From positions 220,478 to 284,477 of the forward strand of contig NZ_JAINVH010000007.1 of the NCBI RefSeq assembly GCF_020400825.1: a stretch of DNA of 64,000 bases, given 5' to 3'. A program made the position numbers and the translations under genes. Position 1 is the stretch's first letter. Each line of letters starts with the position of its first letter. The notes beneath the pieces were generated by a model. It did not search any database and was not told where the DNA came from. It saw only the letters and a list, made by a program, of their open reading frames with translations. Below, piece after piece: positions 21,882 through 30,807 of this stretch. The stretch is from Streptomyces sp. HPF1205 (GTDB lineage Bacteria; Actinomycetota; Actinomycetes; Streptomycetales; Streptomycetaceae).

Positions 21882-22774
21882 CCTCGCGCAAGAACCGCAC
21901 AGAAGGCCCCTCGGGGCTGATCATCGTGGACAAGCCCGGGGGGCTCACCTCGCACGGGGTGGTCTCCCGGGTGCGCCGGCTGGCCGGAACCCGGCGGGTC
22001 GGGCACGCCGGCACCCTCGACCCGATGGCGACCGGGGTCCTGGTCGTCGGCGTGGAGAAGGCCACCCGGCTGCTCGGCCACCTCGCGCTCACCGAGAAGG
22101 AGTACGCCGCCACCATCCGGCTCGGCCAGACCACGGTCACCGACGACGCCGAGGGCGAGCTCACGGCGAGCGTGCCGGCGACCGGGGTGACGGCGGAGGC
22201 CGTCGGCGCGGGCATCGCGGCCCTCACCGGGCCCATCCAGCAGGTGCCGTCGAAGGTCAGCGCCATCAAGGTCGGCGGAGTGCGCTCCTACACCCGGGTA
22301 CGGGAGGGCGAGGACTTCGAGCTCGCCGCGCGGCCGGTGACGGTCCACTCCTTCACCGTGGGCGACATGCGCCGGCACGACGACGTACTCGACCTCGACG
22401 TCACCGTGGTCTGCTCCTCCGGCACCTACATCCGCGCGCTCGCCCGCGACCTGGGCGCCGGGCTCGGCGTCGGCGGCCACCTCACCGCGCTGCGCCGCAC
22501 CCGGGTGGGCCCCTACGGCCTCGACCGCGCCCGCACCCTGGACGAACTCGCCGAGTCCTTCGAGGTGCTGCCCATCGAGGAGGCGGCCGCCGCGGCCTTC
22601 CCCCGCTGGGACGTGGACGACGACCAGGCCCGGCTGCTCGGCAACGGCGTCCGCATCAAAGCGCCCGCGCTGCCCACCGGCCCGAACGCGGTCTTCGGAC
22701 CCGACGGGCGCTTCCTCGCGCTGGTCGAGGAGCACCGCGGGCAGGCGAGGATCGTGGCCGGCTTCGCGCAGTAG
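21878..22774 (+). CDS. truB: tRNA pseudouridine(55) synthase
   Basis: TruB converts U55 of the T-loop of tRNAs to pseudouridine. The 298-residue protein shows [20 protein letters not shown] and the catalytic [16 protein letters not shown] with Asp at about residue 48, then [12 protein letters not shown] and [16 protein letters not shown]-terminal PUA-like segment follows. It overlaps rbfA by four bases. In many bacteria ribF is next; here a large trypsin-ATPase gene lies between. Confidence 0.95.
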   Translation: MTSRKNRTEGPSGLIIVDKPGGLTSHGVVSRVRRLAGTRRVGHAGTLDPMATGVLVVGVEKATRLLGHLALTEKEYAATIRLGQTTVTDDAEGELTASVPATGVTAEAVGAGIAALTGPIQQVPSKVSAIKVGGVRSYTRVREGEDFELAARPVTVHSFTVGDMRRHDDVLDLDVTVVCSSGTYIRALARDLGAGLGVGGHLTALRRTRVGPYGLDRARTLDELAESFEVLPIEEAAAAAFPRWDVDDDQARLLGNGVRIKAPALPTGPNAVFGPDGRFLALVEEHRGQARIVAGFAQ

Positions 22775-23152
22775 CGCGCGGCCGGCGACGGTGGGCACGA
22801 CCGGGCCCCGTCACGGCCCGCGGTCGCGGCAGTGGCCTCAGTCGTGGTCGTTGCCTCACTCGTGGTCGTGGTCGTGGTCGTGGCCTCAGCCGTGGCCGAC
22901 GCCCGGCGCCTTCGGCGACCGTGCAGCGGGGTGGCCGTCCCCTGAGCCGCCCCGCTCCACGATCCCCAATCCCCCCGACCTGTCCTTTTCCAGCCGCTGC
23001 CCGGAAATCACTCCAATGGCCGGGCGCTCGGAGTGAACCGAGGGAGCGCAGGGGGGCGCTTTCCCCGCGCGATCTTGGCGGAAGATCGCCGGGCTCCTAC
23101 CGTCGAAGTGGGACGAATCGGGGCGCTCCGCGGGGCGGGGGGAGGGGCCGTC
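22775..23152. repeat. intergenic region with GTGGTC hexanucleotide repeats
   Basis: This 378-nt gap after truB contains a short GGTCGT/GTGGTC tandem run (about 22842-22895), flanked by GTGGCCTCAGTCGTGG-type copies. The rest is AT-richer than the genes (around 22970-23040) and may carry the promoter of the following gene. A CGTGG-rich open frame across the repeats has no coding signature. Confidence 0.55.
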
Positions 23153-26100
23153 ATGGCGGCACACAGCGGGTCACCGCACGGCAGGGGCGGGGCGGCGCAC
23201 GCGGGCGGGAACAGGCCGGCGTACGGCGCCGAGCGGGGCGACGCGGTGATCCGCGTCCGCGACCTGGCCGGACGCCCGCGCGGCACCGGTTTCCTGGCCG
23301 ACGGCGACGGCACCATGATCACCAGCCACGAGGCCGTCGACGGCCTGGCCCGGCTGGTGCTGCACGCCCCCGGCGACCAGGTCTGCCTGGTCGAGTCAGG
23401 GGCGATCACCCCGCTGCCGGAACAGGGCCTCGCGCTGGTCGCGACCGAGGGCCTGTCCCTGCCCCCGCTGCCAGTGGCGGCCGGCGGCCCGGCGCATCCC
23501 GAGCGGCGGATCCGGCTGCCGCTCCCGGCCGCGCACGGCGTCGTCGTCGGCACCGGCGCGGTCACCTACACCGCAACCGACCGCTTCCACCTGCTCGACG
23601 AGGTGTACGAGATCGCCCTCGACGGCACCGAGGTCGGCCGCCTCGGCCCCGGGGCGTCCGGGACGCCCGTGATCGACGCCGCCACAGGCGCGGTGCTGGC
23701 CGTCGTGACCGTCGCGCTGCACGCGGGCCACCGGGCGGGCGGCTTCGCCGTACCGCTGCGCGCCCTCGACGCGCCGGCCCCGCTGGCCGGCCTGCTCGCG
23801 CGTAACGCGGCCACCGTCCCCGGCCAGGGCCCGCACCTGAACCTCGCCGGCGTGCTCCGGCTGACCGGCGCCACCGTGCGCTCGGCCGCCGGCGCGGCCG
23901 ACTGGCGCGAACCCGTCGAGCGGCCCGAGGTGGCGGACGCGCTGCGGGCGTTCGCCACCTCGGACGACCACACGCCCGTGCTCGCCGTGGTCGGCGCCCC
24001 CGGCACCGGCCGCACCACCGCCCTCGCCGCCCTCGCCGCCGAGCGCGCCCGCGACCCGCACCCGGCCCCCACCGTGTGGCTGCGCGGGGCGGAGCTGCGG
24101 CCGGGCGACGGCGGTGTCAAGGACGCGGTGGAGCGTGCGCTGCGTACCGCGGCCCGTGTCGTCGGCGCCTCCCGCCCCGGTGCCTTCGCGCCCGGGGAGC
24201 CGCCGTACGCCTCCGCGGACGCTGTCCGCGAGGTCGCCCGGGCCGCCGGCCGCCCCCTGCTGATCGTGCTCGACGCCCCCGAGGAGATGCCGCCCGTGCT
24301 GGCCCACGCCCTGCCCGACTGGGTGGCGGGCACGGCCGGCTGGCTGCGCGCGGGTGGTGCCCGCCTGGCCGTGGCGTGCCGCCCGGAGTTCTGGGAGCAG
24401 GCGGGTGAGCTGATGCCCCCGGAGCTGCTGTACGGGCCGCCGGCGGGCGCGGGCTCGCCGCCGCCCGGGGCGCCGCTCCTTCCGCTGCCGCCCTGCCTGC
24501 GTCTCGGCGCCCTGGACGCCGGACAGGCGGCCCGGGCCAGGACGCGATACGCCCTTGACGCCGCCGACATGCGGCCCGGGGACGCCGGGCATCCGCTGGC
24601 CCTGCGCCTGCTCTCGGAGGTGCGGGCGGCGCTGCCCGAGGACGAAGGGGGGCCGGGCGCGCGCAGCGGGAAGGGGGACGGCGGGGCGGCGCCGTCGCGG
24701 GCGGAGATCTTCTCGGCGTACGTGGACCTGGTGTGCCTGCGGATCGCGGCACGGCTGGCGGACGCGGCCGAACCGCCCGTGCGCGGCAGCGCGATGCGGC
24801 GGCTGGCCGCCAGGGTGGCCGGGCGGGTGCACGAGGCGGCCCGCCGCTGCCTGGGGCCCGGGCAGGGCGAGCTGGACCGGGAGGCGTTCGAGGAACTGTT
24901 CCCGTGGCGCACGGGGTGGGCGTCGGCCGTTCTGACCGAGGGGCTGCTGGTGCCGGCGGGCGCGGGATACCGGTTCGCCCACGAGGAGCTGGCGGACTGG
25001 CTGCAGGCCCGCCACCTGGACCTCGGGGCGGCCCTGCACGCCCTGGTCCACCGCTGGTTCACCGCCCCGGGTACCCCCGCCGAGGCGCCCGTACGGCTGC
25101 CCCAGCGAGCCGCCTCCGCGGGCGCGGGCGGCCACCCACCGGTGCCGCCCGCGCCCGCGGTCGCGCCCGCCACGGCGCCGCGCTCGCTGCCCGTGCCCCG
25201 GCACCGCGCCGGCCCCGTCGTCCAGGCCCTGCTGCTCGCGCCTCCCGAGGCGCGGGCCGCGTACCTGCGGGCGCTCGTCGGGGCGCTTGACCAGGCCGCC
25301 GGGGACGAGCCCCCACCCGCCCCCGCGGACCCGCGGGCCCGCGCCCGCGCCGCCCGCCGGTCGGAGGCCGAGTGGTGGGCGACGCACTTGCTGCGCGAGG
25401 TGATGCTGCGGGACGCGGGCGCCCACCGGGAGGCGGCGGCGGAGCTGGCCGGGCGCATCGCCGCGCGGGCTGGCGGGGCCGGGACAGGGGCCGGGAACGG
25501 AAGCGGATCCCAGGGGCTCGGGGCGTTCGGGCCGTGGTTCTGGCGGCGGCTGCGGCTGGGGCCGGCCGACCGGCTGGAACTGCTGCGGGTGCTGCTGCCC
25601 GCGGACGGACCGCCCGGCACCGGCCGGGACCGGTACCTGGACGTGGCCGCGGACCTGCTGCGCGCCGAACCCGCCCGGGCCGTGCCCGCCCTGTGCGGGT
25701 GGTTCGGCGACGACCGGCCGCTGCGCACGGCGGCCGGTCCCGACGTGCCCCCGCTGACCGTGGCCTGCGCGGCCCAGGCACTGCTGCACACCCACCGCCG
25801 CCTGATGCCCGACCACCTCGCCGAGACACTCGTCGACACCGCCCACCCGGGTGCCGACGAGGTCCTGGCCGCGCTGGCCGAGGACGAGCCCGCCGCGGTG
25901 TGCCGGGCGGTGGACCGCTGGGCGCAGGACCCGCGGCCCGACCGCCACGCGGCCGCCGCCACGTACGGCTGCCATGCCGCGCCCCACGTTCACGCGGACG
26001 CAGACCGCGCCCTGCTGCGCGACGCCGCGCTCACCCTCCTCGCCCGGCCCGCCGACCGCGCCCTCCACGGCCCCGCCCTGGCGCTCCTGATCCACGATCC

Positions 26101-26950
26101 CGCGACCAGGCCGCGCCACCTGGACGCCGCCCTGCGGCGCTTCGCCGCCGGCGACCCCGGGCTGACGCCGAGCGCCCTCGTCACCGCGCTGCCGACCGAC
26201 CCCGAGCCGGTGCTGCTCGCCTTCCAGGAGCGGCTGCGCCGGGCGGACGAGGGAGCCGGGGAACTCCTGCGGGAGCTGGCCGGCGTCACGGACCCCGCGC
26301 TCGCCCGACGTGTCGCGGCACTCGTCGCGGACCAGGTCCGGCACCGGCCGGAGCACGCGGCCGCGGCGGCGGAGTTCCTGGACCTGCGCCTGGAGCAGGG
26401 GCCCCGCGCGCGGCCGGCGCTGCTGCCGCTCGCAGCCGCTGTGCTCCGGGACCATCCGCCCGGGGTGCGGCGCGTGGTCGTCCCGGTCTTCGCGGCGCCC
26501 GGCACGGGCGTCTCACGGCCGCTGCGCCAGGAACTGCTCGACATGGCGCTGGAGAGCGAGCACGACGCGGACGTCCTCGACGCGCTGCTGGGCGCCGCCG
26601 CGCGCGGCTGCCGCCGCAGGCCGCCCGTCCTCACCCGCGACCTGGTGCACCGGCTGGGCCTGCTGCTGGGCCGCACCCCAGAAGGTGCCGCCCGCTTCGA
26701 CCGCCGGATCGTCGAACTCGCCCGCGCCGCGCCCGAGTTCGGCGGCCTGGTACGCGAGTGGGTGGCGGACGGCGGCACCTGGGACGCGCTGATCGGGCCG
26801 AGCGCGCGGCGGCGGCTGGAGACGCAGCCGGCGGGCACGGACGGCCCGGCCGACCTGCCGGGAACGGGCCCGGCCGCCACCGCGGGCGCCCCCGCGAGCC
26901 GCGCGCGGGCCGTGGGCGGCGGCAGCGGCGCGGGCCCGCGGGAAGGGTGA
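23153..26950 (+). CDS. trypsin-like domain fused to a P-loop (STAND/NACHT-like) ATPase with a long helical C-terminus
   Basis: A 1,265-residue multidomain protein. Residues 30-205 form a trypsin-like fold: RGTGFLADGDGTMITSHE with His59, and GPGASGTPV with Ser169. The usual acidic residue lies in a DLALL-type strand, but here that strand reads QGLALV, so Asp is replaced by Gly92. A P-loop GAPGTGRTT is at 281-289 and a Walker B LLIVLDAPEE at 369-378, with ACRPEFW near 420. Residues 500-1265 are Ala/Leu/Arg-rich helical repeats, as in sensor regions of STAND proteins. ATG 23153 is preceded by GGGGGGAGGGG; an in-frame ATG at 23033 has no such site. Its partner, target and role are unknown; regulated self-defence or signalling is inference from domain architecture. 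Confidence 0.85.
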   Translation: MAAHSGSPHGRGGAAHAGGNRPAYGAERGDAVIRVRDLAGRPRGTGFLADGDGTMITSHEAVDGLARLVLHAPGDQVCLVESGAITPLPEQGLALVATEGLSLPPLPVAAGGPAHPERRIRLPLPAAHGVVVGTGAVTYTATDRFHLLDEVYEIALDGTEVGRLGPGASGTPVIDAATGAVLAVVTVALHAGHRAGGFAVPLRALDAPAPLAGLLARNAATVPGQGPHLNLAGVLRLTGATVRSAAGAADWREPVERPEVADALRAFATSDDHTPVLAVVGAPGTGRTTALAALAAERARDPHPAPTVWLRGAELRPGDGGVKDAVERALRTAARVVGASRPGAFAPGEPPYASADAVREVARAAGRPLLIVLDAPEEMPPVLAHALPDWVAGTAGWLRAGGARLAVACRPEFWEQAGELMPPELLYGPPAGAGSPPPGAPLLPLPPCLRLGALDAGQAARARTRYALDAADMRPGDAGHPLALRLLSEVRAALPEDEGGPGARSGKGDGGAAPSRAEIFSAYVDLVCLRIAARLADAAEPPVRGSAMRRLAARVAGRVHEAARRCLGPGQGELDREAFEELFPWRTGWASAVLTEGLLVPAGAGYRFAHEELADWLQARHLDLGAALHALVHRWFTAPGTPAEAPVRLPQRAASAGAGGHPPVPPAPAVAPATAPRSLPVPRHRAGPVVQALLLAPPEARAAYLRALVGALDQAAGDEPPPAPADPRARARAARRSEAEWWATHLLREVMLRDAGAHREAAAELAGRIAARAGGAGTGAGNGSGSQGLGAFGPWFWRRLRLGPADRLELLRVLLPADGPPGTGRDRYLDVAADLLRAEPARAVPALCGWFGDDRPLRTAAGPDVPPLTVACAAQALLHTHRRLMPDHLAETLVDTAHPGADEVLAALAEDEPAAVCRAVDRWAQDPRPDRHAAAATYGCHAAPHVHADADRALLRDAALTLLARPADRALHGPALALLIHDPATRPRHLDAALRRFAAGDPGLTPSALVTALPTDPEPVLLAFQERLRRADEGAGELLRELAGVTDPALARRVAALVADQVRHRPEHAAAAAEFLDLRLEQGPRARPALLPLAAAVLRDHPPGVRRVVVPVFAAPGTGVSRPLRQELLDMALESEHDADVLDALLGAAARGCRRRPPVLTRDLVHRLGLLLGRTPEGAARFDRRIVELARAAPEFGGLVREWVADGGTWDALIGPSARRRLETQPAGTDGPADLPGTGPAATAGAPASRARAVGGGSGAGPREG

Positions 26951-26985
26951 CCCCGGTGGAATGGCGCGGGCCGCCGGGGCCCGGC

Positions 26986-26991
26986 TAGAGT
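26986..26991 (+). promoter_or_regulatory. possible -10 box upstream of ribF
   Basis: TAGAGT fits TANNNT and follows the end of the ATPase gene. It would give a leader of about 235 nt before ribF. No convincing -35 is visible, and I see no FMN riboswitch pattern in the leader. Confidence 0.3.
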
Positions 26992-27227
26992 CGCGCCCGT
27001 ACCGGGGGAGCAGGCGCTTCGCGGGCCACCCCCGGCACGGCGGGACGTCCAGGACACGGCGGCCGCCCGGAGCGCGGCCGACATCACAATGCCCTCGCGT
27101 CGCAGGTGGGACGGCCGCCGCCGGACGGGGCGGCCGTGCCGGGGGGCGCCGCCGCGCACCGGCATGGCAGGCTTGGACCTGCAGGACGACAGGTTCGTGA
27201 CTCGGTGAGGAAGCGGGAGCGGTCAAG

Positions 27228-28187
27228 GTGCAGCGCTGGCGGGGCTTGGACGACGTTCCCGGTGACTGGGGACGCAGCGTCGTCACCATCGGCTCGTACG
27301 ACGGGGTGCACCGCGGCCACCAGTTGATCATCCGGCGGGCGGTGACCCGGGCCCGGGCGCTGGGACTGCCCACCGTGGTCGTCACCTTCGACCCGCACCC
27401 CAGAGAGGTGGTCCGGCCCGGCAGCCACCCGCCGCTGCTGGCCGCGCACCACCGACGCGCCGAACTGATGTCCGGCCTGGGCGTCGACGCGCTGCTGATC
27501 CTCCCCTTCACCACCGAGTTCTCCCGGCTGTCGCCGAGCGACTTCGTCAAGGCCGTCCTGGTCGACGGGCTGCACGCCAAGTACGTCGTCGAGGGCCCCA
27601 ACTTCCGGTTCGGGCACAAGGCGGCGGGCGACGTGGAGTACCTGTCGGCGCTCGGCCTGAAGTACGACTACGAACTGGAGGTCGTCGACCTCGTCATGCG
27701 TGGCGAGGCCGGGGGCGGCGTGCCCTTCTCCTCCACGCTGGCCCGCCGTCTCGTGGCCGAGGGCGACGTCGAGGGCGCCGCCGAGGTCCTCGGCCGCCCC
27801 CACCGCGTCGAGGGCGTGGTGGTCCGCGGCGCACAGCGCGGCCGCGAACTCGGCTACCCCACGGCCAACGTCGAGACGCTGCCCCACACCGCCATCCCGG
27901 CCGACGGCGTCTACGCGGGCTGGCTCCACGTCGGCGAGGAGGCCATGCCGGCGGCGATCTCCGTCGGCACGAACCCGACGTTCGACGGAACCGCCCGCAC
28001 GGTCGAGGCGTACGCCATCGACCGTGTCGACCTCGATCTCTACGGTCTCCACGTCGCCGTCGACTTCCTCGCCTACCTGCGCGGCATGGAGAAGTTCGAC
28101 ACGATCGAGGCGCTGCTCGAACGGATGGCGGATGACGTGAAGAGGGCGCGCGAGCTTGTCGACTCCGTCGGTAACGGGAGGGGCTGA
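27228..28187 (+). CDS. ribF: bifunctional riboflavin kinase/FAD synthetase
   Basis: RibF phosphorylates riboflavin to FMN and adenylates FMN to FAD. The 319-residue protein has the N-terminal nucleotidyltransferase (VVTIGSYDGVHRGHQ, TFDPHPREV, then VEGPNFRFGHKAAGD) and the C-terminal kinase domain (VVVRGAQRGRELGYPTANV, then GVYAGWLHV and SVGTNPTFDGTARTVEAY). The start is GTG 27228 with GGGAG about 9 nt upstream. It ends the rimP-ribF cluster and is followed by a repeat array. Confidence 0.95.
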   Translation: MQRWRGLDDVPGDWGRSVVTIGSYDGVHRGHQLIIRRAVTRARALGLPTVVVTFDPHPREVVRPGSHPPLLAAHHRRAELMSGLGVDALLILPFTTEFSRLSPSDFVKAVLVDGLHAKYVVEGPNFRFGHKAAGDVEYLSALGLKYDYELEVVDLVMRGEAGGGVPFSSTLARRLVAEGDVEGAAEVLGRPHRVEGVVVRGAQRGRELGYPTANVETLPHTAIPADGVYAGWLHVGEEAMPAAISVGTNPTFDGTARTVEAYAIDRVDLDLYGLHVAVDFLAYLRGMEKFDTIEALLERMADDVKRARELVDSVGNGRG

Positions 28188-28188
28188 G

Positions 28189-28250
28189 CTTTTCGCGCTG
28201 CGCGCGGGCGGGGAGGGCTTGGGCTTTTCGCGCTGCGCGCGGGCGGGGGG
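28189..28250. repeat. 35-bp direct repeat after ribF
   Basis: CTTTTCGCGCTGCGCGCGGG begins at 28189 and again at 28224, a 35-bp period. It abuts the larger 148-bp array and may include the ribF terminator. Confidence 0.75.
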
Positions 28251-28802
28251 TTGGGCGTTGTGGCCGTTCCGGTGGGGTGGTTGGTGCTGTCGCCGGATCG
28301 TCGGTTCTCGTTGGCTGAGCGCGCAGTTCCCCGCGCCCCTTGGTACGTCCGGTATGGGGTTGGGTGTTCGTGCGGCCTTGCTTTGTCCGGTGAGGGGGTT
28401 GGGTGTTGTGGTCGTCCGGGTGGGGTGGTTGGTGCTGTCGCCGGATCGTCGGTTCTCGTTCGCTGAGTCCGCAGTTCCCCGCGCCCCTTGGTACGTCCGG
28501 TATGGGGTTGGGTGTTCGTGCGGCCTTGCTTTGTCCGGTGATGGGGTTGGGCGTTGTGGCCGTTCCGGTGGGGTGGTTGGTGCTGTCGCCGGATCGTCGG
28601 TTCTCGTTGGCTGAGCGCGCAGTTCCCCGCGCCCCTTGGTACGTCCGGTATGGGGTTGGGTGTTCGTGCGGCCTTGCTTTGTCCGGTGAGGGGGTTGGGT
28701 GTTGTGGTCGTCCGGGTGGGGTGGTTGGTGCTGTTGCTGGATCGTCGGTTCTCGTTGGCTGAGTGCCCGCAGTTCCCCGCGCCCCTTGGTACGTCCGGTA
28801 AG
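28249..28802. repeat. 148-bp tandem repeat, three and three-quarter copies
   Basis: The copies start at 28249, 28397, 28545 and 28693 (last one truncated near 28802). Copies 1 and 3 appear identical, while copies 2 and 4 share their own variants (GTTGTGGTCGTCCGGG), so a 296-bp dimer was duplicated. Each unit contains GCAGTTCCCCGCGCCCCTTGG, a motif I recognise as dispersed between genes in many streptomycetes. The period is not a multiple of three, so the frames across it are not coding. Confidence 0.9.
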
Positions 28803-28823
28803 AGGTTGGGCGTTGCCGGGTGG

Positions 28824-29564
28824 TCAGGGGGTGGGGTGGATCAGGCGGGATTCGTAGGCGAAGACGACCGCCTGGACGCGGTCGCGCAGTTCGAGCTTGA
28901 CCAGGATGCGGCTCAAGTGGGTCTTCACGGTTGCCTCGGCCAGGTGGAGGGCCGCGGCGATCTCCGCGTTGGACAGGCCGCGGCCGACCTCGGTGAGCAC
29001 CTCGCGTTCGCGGGCGGTGAGACGGGCGAGCCGTTCGTCCGGCAGGGAGCCGTCCAAGCCGGCCGGGGAGGGCAGGTGGTGGGCGAAGTGCTCCAGCAGG
29101 CGGCGGGTGATCCGCGGCGCGACGACCGCGTCCCCGGCGGCCACCGCGCGGATCGCGGTCAGCAGCTCCTCGGGGAGGGCGTTCTTCAGCAGGAAACCCG
29201 AGGCGCCCGCCTTCAGGCCGGCGAAGGCGTACTCGTCCAGGTCGAAAGTGGTGAGGATGAGCACCTTGGATTCCGGGCGGCTCCCGACGATCCGTGCCGT
29301 CGCCTCGATCCCGTCCGTGCCCGGCATCCGTACGTCCATCAGCACCACGTCGGGACGCAGCGCCTGCGTCATCCGTACCGCCTGCGCGCCGTCCCCGGCC
29401 TCACCGACCACCCGCATGTCGCCCTGGGCGTCCAGCACCATCGTGAACGCCATCCGCAGCAGCGGCTCGTCGTCCACCAGCAGCACCCGGATGGGCTCCG
29501 CGCGCTCGCGCGCGGCCGGGGTGGGCAGGGGGTCGCGCGGGGGTGGTACCGGGGAAGGGGTCAC
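28824..29564 (-). CDS. NarL/FixJ-family response regulator
   Basis: A 246-residue two-component regulator. The receiver domain shows LLVDDEP (acidic pair at 31-32), the phospho-acceptor Asp77 in VVLMDVRMPGTDG, and a conserved Lys in LLKNALPEELL. The C-terminal LuxR-type helix-turn-helix is LTAREREVLTEVGRGLSNAEIA followed by ATVKTHLSRIL. An N-terminal Pro-rich stretch of about 20 residues precedes the receiver. GTG 29564 overlaps the kinase stop (GTGA). It probably controls the ABC exporter encoded upstream in the same run. Confidence 0.93.
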   Translation of the reverse strand: MTPSPVPPPRDPLPTPAARERAEPIRVLLVDDEPLLRMAFTMVLDAQGDMRVVGEAGDGAQAVRMTQALRPDVVLMDVRMPGTDGIEATARIVGSRPESKVLILTTFDLDEYAFAGLKAGASGFLLKNALPEELLTAIRAVAAGDAVVAPRITRRLLEHFAHHLPSPAGLDGSLPDERLARLTAREREVLTEVGRGLSNAEIAAALHLAEATVKTHLSRILVKLELRDRVQAVVFAYESRLIHPTP

Positions 29565-30805
29565 GTCGTCTCCGGTGTCGTGAGGACCAGTTGGGCGGCG
29601 ACCCGCCAGCCGCCACCCGGCATCGGGCCCGCGGTGAGGCGGCCGCCGTAGGCCGCGGCGCGCTCGCGCATCCCGGGCAGGCCGTGGCCGGAGCGGGGCG
29701 AGGGGACGGCGGGCGGCACGTGCGGGGTGCCCGCCCCGTCGTCGGTGACCGTCACGGCGACCTCGTCGCCGGAGCAGGCGACGCGGACGTCGGCCGTCGC
29801 GCCGGCCGGGGCGTGCTTGAGGGTGTTGGTGAGGGCCTCCTGGACCAGGCGGTACGCGGTGAGCTGCGCGGCGGCCGGCACACCGGCGGGCTCTCCCGAG
29901 ACCTCCAGGCGGGTGGGCAGCCCGGCGGCCCGTACCTGTTCGGTGAGGGCGCCGAGCTGGGCGATGCCCGGCATCGGGTGCCGCAGCGCGTCGGGCTCGT
30001 CGGCCCGCAGCACGCCGAGGAAGCGCCGCATGTCGGTAATGGCCTGCCGCCCGGTCGCCGACACCTGCCGCATCGCCGCGGTGGCCCGACCCGGGGCGTG
30101 GTCCTGGGCGAAGACGGCGCCGTCGGCGAGGGCGACCATCACGGACAGGTTGTGGGTGACGATGTCGTGCATCTCCCGGGCGATACGGGCGCGTTCGCCG
30201 GCCACCGCGAGCTGCGCCCGCTGGTCACGCTCCCGTTCCAGCCGCACCGCCCGCTCCCGCAGGAACTCCAGCTGCGCGCGGCGGCCCTTCATGTTGGTGC
30301 CGATCACCGCGGCCGCGATCGCCATCGCCGACAGCGACACGAACGACGGCAGGAAGCGGACGTGGTCGCTCCAGCGCAGCGTCGCCAGCGCGATGCCGGC
30401 CTCCAGCAGCGCGAACGCCGCGTACGTCCTGCGCCGGTCCTGGTACGCGGCCACCGTGTACAGGGCGATCAGCAGCATGGTGTCGGCGGGCGTGCGCTCG
30501 TCCGCGCCCCACTGCGCCAGCGCGACGCACGCCATCGCGCAGAACACCGCCATCGGCGCCCGCCGCCGCCACACCAGCGGCAGCACCAGGCCGAAGTGCA
30601 CCGGCAGCAGGCCCGACGGATCGCGCGTCAGCGGCCCCGCGAACGCCGCCGTCAGCGCCACGAACAGGGCGGCGGCCAGCAGCGCGTCCGCGCCCTGCGG
30701 CGACAGCCTGGCCCGCACCGCGTCCCGGGCCGCGGCGAACCACCGCGGCCCGGGGAAGGCGCCCTCCTCGCCGCCCCGACCGGGCGACCCCCCATCCGTG
30801 CCCAC
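29561..30805 (-). CDS. sensor histidine kinase (HisKA_3 type)
   Basis: A 414-residue membrane sensor kinase. About four hydrophobic segments lie between residues 35 and 170, followed by a short coiled coil and the DHp motif ARIAREMHDIVTHNL with phospho-acceptor His213. The C-terminal ATPase domain shows QEALTNTLKHAPA (N-box), TVTDDGAG and GHGLPGMRERA. I chose GTG 30805, two bases after the permease stop; the open frame beyond it overlaps the permease and is not supported. Signal unknown. The arrangement ABC ATPase-permease-kinase-regulator suggests a self-regulated exporter. Confidence 0.92.
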   Translation of the reverse strand: MGTDGGSPGRGGEEGAFPGPRWFAAARDAVRARLSPQGADALLAAALFVALTAAFAGPLTRDPSGLLPVHFGLVLPLVWRRRAPMAVFCAMACVALAQWGADERTPADTMLLIALYTVAAYQDRRRTYAAFALLEAGIALATLRWSDHVRFLPSFVSLSAMAIAAAVIGTNMKGRRAQLEFLRERAVRLERERDQRAQLAVAGERARIAREMHDIVTHNLSVMVALADGAVFAQDHAPGRATAAMRQVSATGRQAITDMRRFLGVLRADEPDALRHPMPGIAQLGALTEQVRAAGLPTRLEVSGEPAGVPAAAQLTAYRLVQEALTNTLKHAPAGATADVRVACSGDEVAVTVTDDGAGTPHVPPAVPSPRSGHGLPGMRERAAAYGGRLTAGPMPGGGWRVAAQLVLTTPETT

Positions 30806-30807
30806 CG

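Noticed and set aside
26951..27227. FMN riboswitch ahead of ribF
   Set aside because: I could not find the conserved RFN-element blocks in the leader.
28249..28802. CRISPR array
   Set aside because: The units are contiguous 148-bp copies without unique spacers, and no cas genes are present.
28156..29651. Open frames across the 148-bp repeat
   Set aside because: The 148-bp period shifts frame at every unit, so the peptides repeat only by chance; no start site or homology.
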